A DNA stretch of 64,000 bases from Isoetes taiwanensis (GCA_021234155.1 JAJEKV010000053.1:4990488-5054487), one strand, 5' to 3'. Counted from the first letter of the stretch, positions 1 through 13,657 are shown. Numbers and translations: made by a program. The notes: a model not told the origin generated them from the sequence alone.

Positions 1-189
1 GTATTTTGATAAATGTAGATCTGCCTTGCCACAGCATCAGAGCATCTATATAATGACAGAGGATATAGGCAAATCGAACTATATATTCAACCTGGTTCAT
101 TAATTTATTAGTTATTAAGTTATCTATTTGCAGAAATTAAGATAACATGAAGGAAAGTTGCAAATATAGTTTAATTTTTGTGGTGTAAT

Positions 190-960
190 GAGAATTGACA
201 TCAGCATTCTTGATGCTTGTGTGAAGGCAACTGCATCCATGCTGAAGTCTTTACTAAAACAGTAGAATATGACATTTTTGTGGGGAACGCTATTGTTAAT
301 ATGTATGGTAAGTGTAGATGTTTGGAATCTGCAAAAGGTATATTTGATAGAATGCCCGTAAGGAAATGTGATTACGTGGGATTCGCCATGGTTTCAAAGA
401 TATGCACAATATGGACATGGATATTGGAAAGATGCACTTCAACTCTTACAAGAAATGCAAGGAACAGACAATTCTCCAAGTGGAGTTACTTGGATCACCG
501 TTTTAGATGCATGTGCTGGGCAAGCAAACCTACTTGGAGGCAAGTTTTTGCATGCTATTCTAGTGAGACGTAAACTGGATCTAGATATAATCATATGGAC
601 TGCTAAACGATGCTTGCTTATTATTTAATTTCATACTTATTCGTAATGTTGCATCATGGAACACCATGCTTGCAGTTTTTGTGCAGCATGGCTGTTGTCT
701 TGAGGTCACAGAACTTCTTTATCGAATGCCATTGGAGGGAGCTATGCCTAACAAGGTTAGCTTTATCATTGTTCTTTCTTCCCTACCATCATTTGGGACG
801 GGCCGTGCTTAATGCCTACAGAATGTATGATGATCTGAAACATGGAAAGCATGCTGCAAAGTGTGCTCTTGAATATAGCCAAACAGAGGATGCAACATAT
901 GTTTTGCTATTAAATATTTATGCATCATTATGCAGGTGGGGTATTATCTCTGAAATATAA
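190..960 (+). pseudogene. Decayed PPR (PLS-class) protein gene
   Basis: Three overlapping reading-frame pieces together resemble a plant PLS-type pentatricopeptide repeat protein, an organelle-targeted RNA-binding family. The first piece (217-573) has the signature HAEVFTKTVEYDIFVGNAIV followed by NMYGKC and a FDRMP motif. The second (368-628) has YAQYGHGYWKDALQLLQEM and VTWITVLDACA, typical of the next repeat. The third (610-960) ends with DATYVLLLNIYAS followed by RW, the usual start of the E motif. The pieces are in different frames and have stops between repeats, so the gene is not translatable as it stands. A DYW domain is not recognisable downstream. Family assignment is firm; the exact ortholog and RNA target are unknown. 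Confidence 0.8.
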
Positions 961-3020
961 AGAAGAATTGATTCCCATGTTACTTTGACCCAGTGAAGGA
1001 GACGGTTTTTTTACAATTTACAGGGCCCTTCCCATTATTGCGTAATGAACTTCATCTTGCTGCTGTTTGACCTATCTGTAGTTGATGGATGTTTTGTTGT
1101 GCATCTCAAAAGGTAGGCATTTACCTATATTAGAAGTAGCGAATAGTAACTTTTTGCCTTCCTAGTGTCACCTGCTTTTCAGGAATGTAATTGCTGATCG
1201 GGTCCCAATCCAACATGAATTAGGTTATCGGCCTTGGTAATATCGACATAGTGGACATATGTTAGTAATGCATTTGAGATCAAGTGCATCTTTGGATGGA
1301 GCGGTTTATGGAGGGGTTTATAAAAACAACTGATTCTGAGGTTAAAGGTGTTGGTGCTGTTTATTCAAAATATGCTCAACATAATTCGTGAAATAGCCAA
1401 AGCACATGGGCAAGTGTGAAATGTTTTTTTAGACAGGGTAAACGGCCATGACTTTGCCATGTGGCATGCAGCTGGATTAAATTGCATAACATCAACAGCT
1501 ATAAATTTGTCGTTTGGCATCTAACAAGTTGACTTACATACCTTGAAGAAGCTTGAGAGATGAACAGGAATGTTTTTCTTGCACTTGAAGAGATTGGGAC
1601 AAAGATATTTGCGGCATTCCTTGCCTTCGCTTTCTTAAGAGCAAGAGGAGATGAGAAAATAAATAGGAGCGAGTACTTACATAAAATGCAATTAAAAGCG
1701 GTAGCATTGTGGCTCCCGGCGATCCTAATGCTAGTATCAAATTTATCCTGAATTAAGAAAAACTTTCACCTATCTTATAGCCTTAGGCTCTACGTATGGT
1801 TGCTGGACCCTATTGTTAGAGGTGCGTCGACATGTAAACAACCCTATCCATGCTATGATTGTATGCTATTGCATGCATGTCTTAGGCAAACAAAGAGCCC
1901 TACTTTGGTATAATTGTTTTGTAGCGGGTGCAAACTCATAAGCATTTCATCCGAATCCAAATTTTGGATATTGGATACATTACTAAGATATCCCCTTTCA
2001 TGCATTTACCTTGACATTCTGAATCTCATTGTCTTATGGCTTCCTAGGAAAGAATCAATAGAGACTAAATAGCTCTCACATATAGCCACCCCCTCCCCCC
2101 ACCCCCAAAAAAAAAAAAAAAAAAAAGGGAGAGAAGAAAAAGAAAAAAGGCGGCTTCCATCTCCAACATCGTGCACCTAACCTTGTCACCACATTAATAA
2201 CACAAAGAATCATTTTAAACCTTAAATCAATTTTACACAATGATCATCTTATACCTTAATCAATTCAACACATTACAACAACATTTTTTGCATCAACTTT
2301 GTGTTGGCCTACTACCACCTTGAGACTATATGATTCTAGAGGTGCTTTCCCAAACTTCACATGCATGAACACCATCCTTCAATGGTATTTTATAATGTTA
2401 AGAGTTGAGTAAGAATGGTCATATTAAACGTTGCTACTTTCGGCTACCCCATTTGTGCAAGCTCATCAACACATTGCTGTGGTCAACTACAAATGTTCTT
2501 TGCCTTATCCATGCATCATGCATCAGCCCAAAAGTATACGCTAGCAATAGTGTAATCCACGAATAGTAATCTATGGGAATCTACACAATATCGCGAAGAA
2601 TCTATACGAACCTTCATAAAGTCCTTGGGACCCAACTTTAGCTAAAATTGGAACACGCACCATAACAATAATGATGGCACCTTCATTGAATTTAAGGGAA
2701 TCTCCATAGAATCTAAGAAAATCTCGCAAAATGTAAGAGAATCTAAGACAATCCTATAATAAGGAAATCTCATAAAAAGGGATCACTCCTGAAACATACT
2801 GAAACATACACACACTAGAATATGCACCGTAGGATCGATTAAAAAACTTGTATTAATATATTATTATTAATAAGCTACATAATCTGTGCGGAATAAATAT
2901 AAATGTTGTACGAAATATGTGTGGATGTGTACGAATACGAAAATTTAAAAAAAAAAACAAAGACGGCCCTCTCCTTTCATACACCATTGCCATTTGTCGA
3001 GACCAAAGTTAGCTAAAGTC
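961..3020. other. Intergenic, no gene seen
   Basis: AT-rich DNA with no supported coding region. It contains a C-run followed by an A-run at about 2088-2126. A weak 63-codon frame at 1560-1751 has no family resemblance. Remnants of the C-terminal part of the upstream PPR gene may extend into the first few hundred bases but cannot be traced. Confidence 0.5.
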
Positions 3021-3226
3021 AACATGCCAAGGTGGCTTACCATTCTTTTAATATATTGATGACACAGTTCTTCAAAAAAAAAAAAAAAAATAAACATGCC
3101 AAGGTGGCTCAAACATGCCACCTAGGCTCCAACATGCCACCTAGGATCCAACATGACACCTAGGCCCAAACATGCCAAGGTGGCTCAAACATGCCACCTA
3201 GGCTCCAACATGCCACGCGGGGCAAC
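3021..3226. repeat. Short tandem array, ACATGCCA-type units
   Basis: Repeated units of about 19-20 bp alternate between AACATGCCAAGGTGGCT and CCAACATGCCACCTAGG. Six or more imperfect copies lie at 3092-3226 and one outlier at 3021. An A-run at about 3074-3090 interrupts the array. Confidence 0.75.
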
Positions 3227-3356
3227 CTATTTTGCATGTATGTAGCGGTATAAATAGCTTCTTCCCATAAATAATTTGGCAATCCTATATGTTTTAGCAT
3301 TGCTCTTGTTACATCCAAAATGGTTCTATTTTTTTGCTCTGCTACTCCATTTTGTT

Positions 3357-3380
3357 AAGGAAGGAAGGAAGGAAGGAAGG
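3357..3380. repeat. (AAGG)n microsatellite
   Basis: Six perfect AAGG units in a row. Confidence 0.9.
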
Positions 3381-6347
3381 TACTTTTATCGTACCTGTTT
3401 TTCTAGCCCATCTAAAATATTAACTTATTGCACTATATTTCTCCCATTTAACTTTTTAAATTGCACAATATATGATAAAAAGGAATATTGAGGTCCTTGG
3501 TGTGGTCTTATTAGGAAACAAAATGAAGAAACCTACTTACTTTCCACTATATATTATATACAAGATTTGAATATAAATAAGCATGAACTATTTATAGATC
3601 CAGGATTAAACCAACTGGATTGAGAAAATTTCTCTATATATTTGCCCTGACTCTATTCATTTTGTCCCCTACAACGATATTATGAATTCTCATTTTCTAC
3701 GAGATAATCTTTGAAATGTGTAAGTGGACTTCCTCATACATTCAAAGTAGCCCACCCTTTAGATAGACAATCTTTCCTAACCAACTAATGATGTCATAAA
3801 TAATGTGGTATATTTGAACTATATTCTAAACAACTGATTAAGATGATGATGTTTTCGAAGTTTTAAATGAGAGGTCATGTGGATCAATAATCGGCATCGA
3901 CATAGCAGTCTATCTTGATCTTCTTTAGTCATAGCTTTTCATATTTTTTCTTGGTTCATCGTGCATTTCTTTCTTAACTTTGGGAAGCTTTGAAATATGG
4001 TGTTTGAAGTTCATCCTCAAGGCACAAATCTAGAGATCAAATATGAAAAACATTTGATGATTACTTGGAATTAATACTAAAAGTTTCAGCCCAAACCTAG
4101 ATATTTTTTATTGATAGAGGGACTTATGAAATATTAATATCCTAAAGTTCAACTTGAGATTGACTAAGGTAAAGAAGTTGTTGATTTAAAATGTACCTAT
4201 GGACCAGTAATGGTCTTAAGTATAGAAACCTTTCTTGATTTATCATGATCATGCATTTTGCTCTTTTTCTTTACTTGTTTTTTCATTAGTCTCATATCCA
4301 CACAAGCATTCATATATGATTTTTTCAATGATATATTATTTCAATAAATTTCCTTCAAAATTAACAAATTAAACATCAATTAAAAGTCACTTAAGATTGT
4401 AACTATAAGTCAAAGCTGAACCTTCAAATTAAGTCAACAATTTTTTTTTTATGCATGAACCAATTAATCAACTATTTATATGTCAAATTTGAAGTAAAAA
4501 ATCATTTCCATGCAAAAATTGTAGAATTTTAATTGAAATAGCCTTCTGGAACCATTATTGATCCACAGAAGACAGAAAACTGTTTTGATTGACTGACTAT
4601 ATCTTCCTTCCTAGACTTCAGATTGGAACAAGATTTTTTTTGTATTCATCCTTATCTCATATAGAAAAGTACCATTACAATGAAAAAAAATAAAAATAAA
4701 GAATCTTTTTATTGAGGCAGTTTTACATTATGTAAAGATGAGCAAATTAGACTTGATCCCCCTTGATTCACCTAAGCATAACTTCCAATTTTAGGGTTAT
4801 ATGCATTTTTAACTATTTTTTCTGTGTAACATGACTGCCATATATTAATGTATACAAAGGGTTTAACTGAATTTTATGCCGGCATATGCCTTGGATCGCC
4901 GTAACCTGCCGCTTGTCAGAAACTCGGTCATCCAGCCCCATTCTTTCGCCAGGCGTGGCTATGGCGCCTTTCGACCCTTCTTCTTCTTCTCGCGGCCGAG
5001 GGATGATCCTAGAGCGAAACGTGCATGTATCGCGTTTTAGGGGCAAAAGGGCATGATCCCACATTATTTTCATAGATTGCAGATCTGCTATGCCAGTCCG
5101 CTTCCGGCGATAATGGGTCCATTTTGCCTCCTCTTGAATACTCACGGTTATAATGGGATCGCCCTTCCCACTTGCTCATCCACATTCTTCTTTGCCCCTT
5201 TTTGAACCATCTCTTTGTTTTTCTCCCTTTCGGAGGCCCCGCTTGGTAAAAGGTTGGATAATAGTTTGCAGAATTGGAATCTATTTCAAGGTGGATGCTA
5301 AGCTCATTTGGAGCCCTTCATTGATGCGAAATGTAGCTTCCGGTTTTTTTTTTTAAACGTAACATTGAAAACTTATGCCCTAAAAAAATTTGCCCGGTGT
5401 ATTGCAAAAATCTCATAGGTTTTTTCCGCGACCGTTGGGTCTCGATTGTAAGGGCGATTGTTGGTGTTACGGTTATACCATTCAGGTTCTTCATTCATTT
5501 GCAATAGTTTGCAGTATAATGGCGTTAATCAGCAATAACTTTTTAGCATGAATCAATAAGTTGTGCAGCAGTGGTGTTGCGACAGTGTTGTAGCAGTGCT
5601 AAAGAACAGATTCAGTACACATTGTTTACTCTCTGTGCTTCGGCGGACTTTCATCTGATAAGGTACTCACGCTGATAGACAGGTATTCTGGAGAAACCCA
5701 CCTTCTTTTGCTTATAATTTCTGTCAAAATGATACAGAAATAGCCTACAAGCAGCCTCTGAAGTGGGCAAAGCTCCGTCTCTTGCTTTCCATTTGGATGA
5801 TCTAGTAATGATATACTAGAATATCTAATGTTCCTTGCATAAAACGGAGAAGGAGAAATATGCCTTTATATCTTTGCACAAACTTTTTTATGTCTTTAGT
5901 TCTGAATGCAATCTCTACTGCATTTTAAGCATGTGGGCGATGGGCAAAAAGCATCGGGTTTTAAGTTAAAGATGCACGGATGATACTCATGCTGCTCTGA
6001 TAGGGGCAATCCACTTGTTCAAAAATCATCTGCTTGGCTGTCAGAATCAAGCGAGACATGATTTACAGAGAGCTCACAAAGAAAATGCATGCGCCATTTT
6101 CATAGGCCATTCTTTCCGGCCCTCAGCAAGGGAATAGGAACCTGCTGAACAGAAGCATCCGTATCACATTTGATCGTACTTAAGTCAAGATAGTTGTACA
6201 GGTATTTGTGATCTAGAATTGCATACTCCTATGGCCATGTGCTTCATATTTATGTTCAGTGGTAGCTTTATTATCAGATTCCAGTTTGTTGGAGAACTAT
6301 TTGAATAGAAGTTTCCTATCAGGTTGAACCCAATTTGTTGGATACAC
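3381..6347. other. Intergenic, no gene seen
   Basis: AT-rich and without recognisable genes. A GC-richer patch at about 4860-5260 carries a 110-codon frame on the minus strand (4813-5145) and a short plus-strand frame. Neither resembles a known family, and both could be chance. Homopolymer A/T runs are frequent. Confidence 0.45.
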
Positions 6348-6360
6348 TCATAAGCATTAT
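6348..6360. repeat. LINE target-site duplication, left copy
   Basis: TCATAAGCATTAT, identical to 14302-14314. It directly abuts the poly(A) end of the LINE (seen as poly-T on this strand). Confidence 0.95.
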
Positions 6361-6389
6361 TTTTTTTATTTTATTTTTTATTTTTTTTT
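6361..6389 (-). other. LINE 3' A-rich tail
   Basis: T-rich run with scattered A on the plus strand, next to the target duplication. It is the reverse-transcribed poly(A) end of the LINE. Confidence 0.9.
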
Positions 6390-6704
6390 GAGAGAATGAA
6401 GTTTTTTCCATTAATTATGTAAAAAAGATACAAAGGAAATCATTGTCACTAAAGTAGTATGACAATGAAAATATAAGTAGCAGTGCATACAATGGTAAAT
6501 TAAAAACCAACTTAGATCTAAGGTCCCAAAGTCTGGAAGCTGAAACATAATTAAGAGACCATGTTGTAATGTCCATGAACAACCAGCTGACAGCCAAAAA
6601 CATAAGAGTTTTGGCCAGGAAGATAGCAACTCGAGAGGAAAATCAGGAGTCAAAATGTGAAATTAAGAAAAAGGTGAGGTGATGGAAATGATAGGATGTG
6701 GAAA

Positions 6705-7184
6705 TTAGAAATGATATGAGGCAATGTATTGGAAAAAGGAAGGGTAGTCTGGTTGGATAATTATGATGTGATTATTTCCCCAGTTCAGTTCCTGAATCAA
6801 AGTATCAGAATATGTTGTTGCCCTCAGAAGTATAAGAGAACCATATGCATCAGCCATACTCCTGTGGTAATAATAGCAGCCCCTATAGTAATCAAATTGA
6901 TGCTCAGTCATGTTGCTGCCAAATCTGTCTAGGAACCACCACAACTCATGCATAAGGTAGGTGCCTCTGCAGAACTCAATTGTCCAGTCAATCTCCCTCT
7001 CTGGTATGTCTAGAATGTCCACATCAGTCCTGCCTCTAACAATTCCTGTCCAAAGGCCTTCAGAATAAACTATCTCTTGATCAAGAAGCTGTTCCACATG
7101 AATCTGGAGTTCTCTTCTAAGGTCTGCTCTGAGGTTGTTCATATAATCTGATGGACAGTAAATCAGTGTTAGTGAATTTATCAT
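6705..7184 (-). CDS. LINE 3' ORF of unknown function
   Basis: A 159-codon open frame overlaps the last 68 bases of ORF2 in another frame and continues into what would normally be the LINE 3' UTR. A second methionine (MNNLRADLRRELQIHVEQLL) lies a few residues in and may be the better start. Composition is protein-like, with Trp, Tyr and Arg rich segments such as EREIDWTIEFCRG and WWFLDRFGSNM. I recognise no domain. It could be a real third ORF, a frameshifted extension of the ORF2 tail, or captured host sequence. Its open length in a decayed element is the main argument that it was once coding. Confidence 0.45.
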   Translation of the reverse strand: MINSLTLIYCPSDYMNNLRADLRRELQIHVEQLLDQEIVYSEGLWTGIVRGRTDVDILDIPEREIDWTIEFCRGTYLMHELWWFLDRFGSNMTEHQFDYYRGCYYYHRSMADAYGSLILLRATTYSDTLIQELNWGNNHIIIIQPDYPSFFQYIASYHF

Positions 7185-10100
7185 GACAATTTAATCGAAA
7201 AAGATTAAAAGAACCATAGAATACACCCAAGCTGTTCCACCTGTCTTCAAAATGATTGTTTTTGCTATTTTTATTACAGAGATCATAGATAATGTGTAAT
7301 GTAATCCAAGTGCAAGAGACAGAATGTTTGCCATGAAGACATCTATTTCTGTGCTTCCAAATATTCCATAGAACAGTGAAGGATAAGGAATTTAAGAAAG
7401 CATCATTATTTGAAAGAAAGTTCAGCATGGAAGTAGGCTTAGGTATGGCAAAATGGTATTGAAACCAATTCCATAAAGAGTTCAACTTAGGACAGATAAA
7501 AATGTGAAACATATCTTCCAATTGATTGCAATGAAGAGGACAATGGGCATTTATAGGAGCAGCATTCCTGGCTTGATGTCTAGCAATAGAGAGAAGATTA
7601 GGAACACTACCATTAGCCAATAACCAGATAAAATATTCAATCTTGGGAGTTAGCTTGGAGTTCCACACACTTTTAAAAAGTTTCAGCTCGGATTCCTCAG
7701 AGATATTCCAAAAAATTTTAGCTTTTGAGGCTGTAGCAGACTTATTTAAAAATTTGTAAATGCTGGAGACTTTGTAAACTGCCTTATTATTTAGAATCCA
7801 GTCAATATTAGAGTTTGAGCATGCCTCCAAGTTATGATTATTGAATGATTGAATGATATGCTTAAAAAGATTCCTGTCAGAAGAGGTTCCCCTTATTTTT
7901 TGTCTGAAGGCAGTCCAAGTAATCCACCTGTTATTATGTCTCAGATCACCTAAGGTGAGGATATTATGATTACTCCACTTCTTATAAATCCTGGGGTGAA
8001 TAACAGCAAGAGGAGATGAGTTGTCCCTAGATAGCATAGGGTTCCAGAAGATAGAAGAGCTAAGGTGACATTTATGAAGATCCACATGTTTGAAAGCTTT
8101 GTGAGACCAATTCCAAGCCAGGATTATGTTTCTCATCAGAGGGGATGTATTTGCACCAGGTTGTAAGTTGTAAAATGCTGAAGAGGGTAATTGGTGCACA
8201 AGAGATGGATGACCTTTAATATGGCTGCCAGAAAGCCAGTATTTGATAAAGATAGAGGCTGGATTATTGCCATGAAAGAGAGATCTCCAGACATACTTAC
8301 CAGCTAGAGCATAACCTTGATAAAGAAGATTCTTACATCCAAGACCACCTTGAGTTTTACTTCTAGCAATGGATTTCCAGTTGACCATATGATGCTTGCC
8401 CCAAATGAAATTTCTAATGATTCTTTCAAGCTGTTGATAAATAGATTTTGGAGCAAGAAGGGCTGAAGAGAAGTAAATATGGGAGCTGGCAATAACAGAG
8501 TTAGCAATAATAGTTCTGCCAGCTAAAGATAAGCAACTGCCATAATTGGATAATTTCTTTTTTATCCGAGAGACAATAGGAGACCAGAGGCCTTTAATAG
8601 AAGGGTTTGTGGACAAAGGCATACCTAAGAGTTTGGTTGAGTCATTTGAGTGCACACATTTAATACCCGAGATATTATCAGAAGAAATATCCCCAATGAT
8701 GACACATTTATCTTTGTTGAGGTGAACACCAGAAGCAGCACTAAAAGAGTCTATGATCTTGAAAAAGAAATCAATATTATTAGGATCATTTTGGAGGAAT
8801 GTGAAGGTATCATCTGCATATTGAGAGATGGTTAGAGAAGAATTATCAGGCATAGTGAGACCATAAATATCATTATTACTTTGATGAAATTGAATAGCAG
8901 ATGTAAGCATTTGAGCCACTACCAGAAATAAATAAGGGGCAAGAGGGCAACCTTGCCTGACACCTCTGGCTAAAGGGAAGAATCTGGTAGGAGATCCATT
9001 GATCAGAATAGCAGATTGGGATCTTTGATTGAGACCAAGAATTAACTTAATCAATTTGCTGGAAAAACCAAGCTTAGACAAGGCCGACTCCAGAAAATCC
9101 CATCTTACTGTGTCAAAGGCTTTGGAAAAGTCGAGCTTCAAGAGAATGCAATTTTGCTTTGATAAAGAATTCCAGTGGAGGCCCTCCATGGCAGCAATGT
9201 AATTATCAAGAATAAACCTGTTTGGTAAGAATGCAGATTGGCAATAACTAATGACCTTCTGAAGATGACCTTTAATTCTATTGGCAATGATCTTGGCACA
9301 TATTTTATAGGAAGTATTAGTTAAAGAAATTGGCCTCCAATCATTGAACTTTGCAGGATTATCTACTTTTGGAATCATGGTGACAAAACACGAGCAAATA
9401 GATGGATGTAAATGATTGAGATTCCAGAATCCATGAATCATGTGCATTAGATCCAATTTGATAACATCCCAGAATTTAATATAAAATTCCACAGGAAGGC
9501 CATCTGGGCCTGGACTTTTATTCTTCCCAAGATCTTTAATTATGGACAAGACTTCATTTTCAGTGGGAAGGTTTTCAATTTCAGGGGATGTAGATATGGA
9601 AGTTAAGTTTGGCAGATTGTTTAGGAAATCCCTGAAATTGTTGCCCTGCAGAGACTGAGGAGAATTGTCCAGGGGTTTGGTAAAAATATCCCTGTATTTG
9701 TCATGGAAATAATTAGAGATATGGCCATGATCTGAGATAATAGATCCATCTTCAGTAGCAATTGCAGAGAGTTGATTTCTCAAAATCCTATTTTTAGCAA
9801 CCCTGTAGAAAAAATTTGAGTTGGAGCTATCCATTTGAGCATGATAGGCTGCCCCTTTAGCCTCCAATTCTTCCATAGATTTGATAGACATTTCCAAATT
9901 CTCTTCCATAGAGTGAAGCTCAGAGTTTAAAGGGTCAGATTGGATCTTTCATCTTTTGGAGCAGATTGTTTTTCTCTGCAATTTTAGAAGCACGAAAATT
10001 CTTGGACCAATTTTTGATCCAAGATTTAGACAGCTTGATGTTGGAATAGAAAGATTTCATGGAATTAGCAGCAGTAACCCTTGGAAGAGAGTTATAATAG

Positions 10101-10899
10101 GCAATAAACTCAGAATTGAATCTATCTGAATCAAGCAGAGAACAGTTTAATTTAAAAGGAATATTACCAGATCCTTCATATTGATGACATGTTTGGTAGA
10201 TAGAAATTGAGGTTGATGATCTGATATAGAAGTAGACTCATCACTAAAAACCATGCAATTGTCCCAGAAAGAATTAGCCATGTTGCTGATATAGAATCTA
10301 TCCAGAGTGCAAAAAACTCGGGCATTACCACTTTGTTTATTGGACCAAGTGTATCTGGCAGTAGAGGATGGGATGTGATTGAGGAGATGCTGATCAAGGA
10401 AGTTGTCCCAATTTACCCTCTCAGAAGCAGACATGTTAAGATTTTTGCCACACTTAAGGTCCTAGCTAGGTGTGTTATTAAAATCACCTGCAATAATCCA
10501 TGTTTGACAAGATTGAGAAAGAATCCAGTCATTGAGGTCTTGCCAAGTGTGTTCTCTAACTCTGGAATCAGTAGAAGCATAAATATTGATCACACCAAAG
10601 GTTATATCATCATGAGCAAGAGTAACAGCTTGCCAGCTTTTGCATGGACTGTTATAAACAATATTATGTTTAAATTTCTTCCAGATAATACATATGCCTC
10701 CAGAAGTTCCTGAGGCTTCAATCCAAATGGAAGAATGACCAGGGCCAATCCAGTCACCTAAGTTCGAGCATTCAAAGTTTGGTAGCCTTAGCTCTTGAAG
10801 AAGAATGATATCAGAGTTGTATTCCCTTATTTGGGAAATAGCCCTCCTTCTTTTAAGGGGACCTTTTATTCCCCTAAGATTCCAAGTAAGAATCTTCAT
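7117..10899 (-). pseudogene. LINE ORF2: APE endonuclease - reverse transcriptase - zinc finger
   Basis: One frame runs from an ATG at 10899 to 7117, about 1260 codons, which matches plant L1 ORF2. The N-terminus is an APE-type endonuclease: MKILTWNLRG, the catalytic LLQELRLP, then AGDFNNTPS, a LDRF motif and a SDH motif. The reverse transcriptase follows, with GPDGLPVEFY, DFSKAFDTVRWDFL, GVRQGCPLAPYLF and the catalytic QYADD. The C-terminus has a zf-RVT-like CPLHC...HIFICP. The pieces 10899-10462, 10434-10147 and 9909-7117 share one frame, so the lesions are a few stops rather than rearrangements. The protein would nick target DNA and copy the LINE RNA. It is inactive as read. Confidence 0.93.
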
Positions 10900-10934
10900 T
10901 GAGAAGAATAGGATGAAGGAAAATGGAGACCAAC

Positions 10935-13657
10935 TTAAAGATTATGGCTCCTAGTAACTCTTTTAGAGCTATTTCTTGTATTAGCAGCTGGAGTACCAGA
11001 GATAACAGTAGACCTTTTGGACTTTTTGGATTTATTCTTATGCTTCTTGGTGGTCTGTCTATTCAAGCCATTGGAATTATGATTATTCTCACAACCTATG
11101 AGAGGATTGCTGATAAGGAAGGAGTCATCTTCCCAAATATCAGAGGAAGATAAGTTTTGAGGAGGTTTGTTATTTTCTTTATCCAAATCAGCATCTGTGT
11201 CAGAGTTTGAGGCATGAGAACAAGACCAAAATTTAGATTTACAACAGGTATGTAATTCAGGAGAATCTAAGTTCTGAGAAGGAGGCAGGATGGATTTATC
11301 ATAATTAGTAATTCCATCAATATCCTTGAGAACAGGGATGCTGTCATTTGAAAGAACTTTATTATTTAAATTATAAGAAGCAATGACTAGAATGGAAGGA
11401 TCTTGCCTGGTTTTGTCTCCAAGTTGGGAGTTGACTTGCTGAGTGTTGAAATCTTGAGCCTCAATTTCCTTAGATACTACTGAGCTGACCACTGAGCTGA
11501 CCCCTGAGCTGACCCATGCAGTATTTTGGAATTTCCCTTGTAGATCTTGATCTGTAATTCTGTCACATGAGGCTGATGTGTTTGTGAAATCACTGACCAT
11601 AGAATGTTGTTGATTTTGCATATGAGAGCATCCATTTGGCTGAACTTCCTCAACACCAACTGATGGCATGACTGACAATTCTTTTATCAGGAATTCTGTG
11701 TAAGGGGAAATAATCTCATGATGATTATTTGATGGGGGGGAGTGAAGTTCAATTAAGGTAGGTGGTGAGAGGTCAATGAGATTGTTTTGTGTGGGCTGAG
11801 CAAGAGATGAATTAGCAGGATAGATGGGATCAAAAATGTCTTGAATGATGGGGGCGGCAGAAAAGTTGACATTATCACTTGTTTTCACATTTGACTCCAT
11901 AAGACCTTCAGTGCAATCATCCTTTAGGTCAGCAAGGACACTGAAGTTGTTATGACAAGGAATGTCGTGATCATCTTGATCAGAATGATCAGAGTGATCA
12001 GAAAGAACAATATGATCCTTGACACATGTAGCATCTTTTCCAGAAATATCTTGAGAACCGTTACACTGCTCGTCTTCCTTGAGATCAATTCTTTTTTCCA
12101 TAATTAATGGAACTTCATAGTCTTTGCTGGTAGATGCATCAGAGATACTACCAACAACTGTGAAATCTTTTCCTGAGTTATGAATGCCCAATTCTCCAGT
12201 CACAGTAGAATTTGATGGAGCTTTGTTTGAATTAGCATCCATAAGAATGTTTGCCAGAGTGCCATGAAGATCGAAACTTGAGGAAATAGGCATTTTACCT
12301 TTGAGAAATGTCTCCTTATTAGAATCTACAATGTTATTCTTAGCAGAATAAATCTTTGTGGAATCAGAGCCATTGGTGTTGATAGCTGCAGCAGTAGAGT
12401 TTCCCTTTATAGTAACACTTTTGTTGAGAATTTTGACTTTAGATTGACTGTCAAGAGCATAAGTGAATTTATGTGCATAAATAGAAGCAGAATCTTTGAT
12501 GGACTGTTGCTGAGCCTTTAATTCTCTTTGCCTGGACCATTAACTCTTTTCCAAGTCATGAATTGTCCATTGTCATCAGATTTAATGGTTTCTTTGGCAT
12601 GAGGAACAGGAGCCTCATGGCAACTGAGGTCTTCATTAATCTCTGAGTTTTCTTGAGCTGAATCACAGAGGTCCTGATGATTGTGTCTCTGATTACATCT
12701 TTGACATAAATTTGGTAAGCCAACCCATTTAAGTTTCAAGTTAATTTTATTTCCATAAAAGTCAATGATAGGCACTGAAGTAGGGACATGTTTGGAGATG
12801 TCAATTTGAGCAAAGCATTTGGGAGGTCTGTATGGTGAGTATTCAAATGCAAGGTATGTGCCAATGGAGTTAAATATTTTTGAGAAGCAGTCATCATTCC
12901 AGTATATTGGGTTGAGATCACTCATGGTGACAGAGGCAACTTGGAATTTCTTGAACTCATTCAAAGGTAAAGTGGGAAACCATTTGAGGAAAGAAATCTG
13001 ATATGTATCACAAGTGGATCTGCCAAGTTTCAGCAGAAAATTGGAGGTTCTTTCACATCCACATTCTGCTAAGAGATAGGGGTAATTGAGCCAGTATATT
13101 GAGTTAATGGTAATCCCTTTATGCATTCTAAACAAATGATCCCAAAGTTTCTCAATTTTAAGGCCAACTGAGTCAACCTTTATAATGACAGCACATTTAG
13201 ATAGACAGTCAATTCTAGAAGAAATCAGAGGAGAATTCAAATGGATACCTCTGAAAGGTTGGACATTGACTGGTGATCTTGATTGCTGATATGCAAATTC
13301 CTCGGCAAGATCTTGATCAGTAATGATAGGCTCAGTAGGTCTCGGTACCAATTGCGGAGGAGCTCCATTGGCATCAACAGCAGGATCATTGGCTAGATTG
13401 TCCCATCGAGGTGGAGAAGTACAGAAGTAATGCATTTCTTTAGTAGGACAAATCAGGTCAGAGAAATCCCCAAATTTTAAAACTTTAGAAGGATCAGAGT
13501 TGAAAGAGCTTAACTGAGATAGGAGGCCGGATCTCTGGTCAGCAGGTAGGAGTATAAAGTTATGAAGCAAAGCCAAAGACTGAGTATTTAGGTTAGGCGG
13601 AATGGGTGGCAATTGAGGAATTTGAATATTTTGAATTTTTGAGGTATATTTAGCCAT
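10935..13657 (-). pseudogene. LINE ORF1, nucleic-acid-binding protein (one frameshift)
   Basis: The 13657-12518 frame (379 codons, MAKYTSKIQ start) and the frame ending at 10935 join across a single frameshift near 12530, giving about 900 codons. The first part has an RNA-binding domain typical of plant LINE ORF1 and a knuckle CQRCNQRHNHQDLC. In this knuckle the histidines sit one position either side of the usual place, so CX2CX4HX4C spacing is not met exactly. The second part is long, low in hydrophobic residues and Ser/Asp/Asn-rich, ending in a basic KKHKNKSKKSKRS stretch. It stops 35 bases before ORF2. It would coat LINE RNA. Confidence 0.85.

Noticed and set aside
961-1751. DYW domain following the PPR remnant
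   Set aside because: No HGDCH or DYW-type motif could be found in any frame.
4813-5356. Possible host exons on both strands in a GC-richer patch
   Set aside because: No domain, no splice logic and no family resemblance; left as intergenic.
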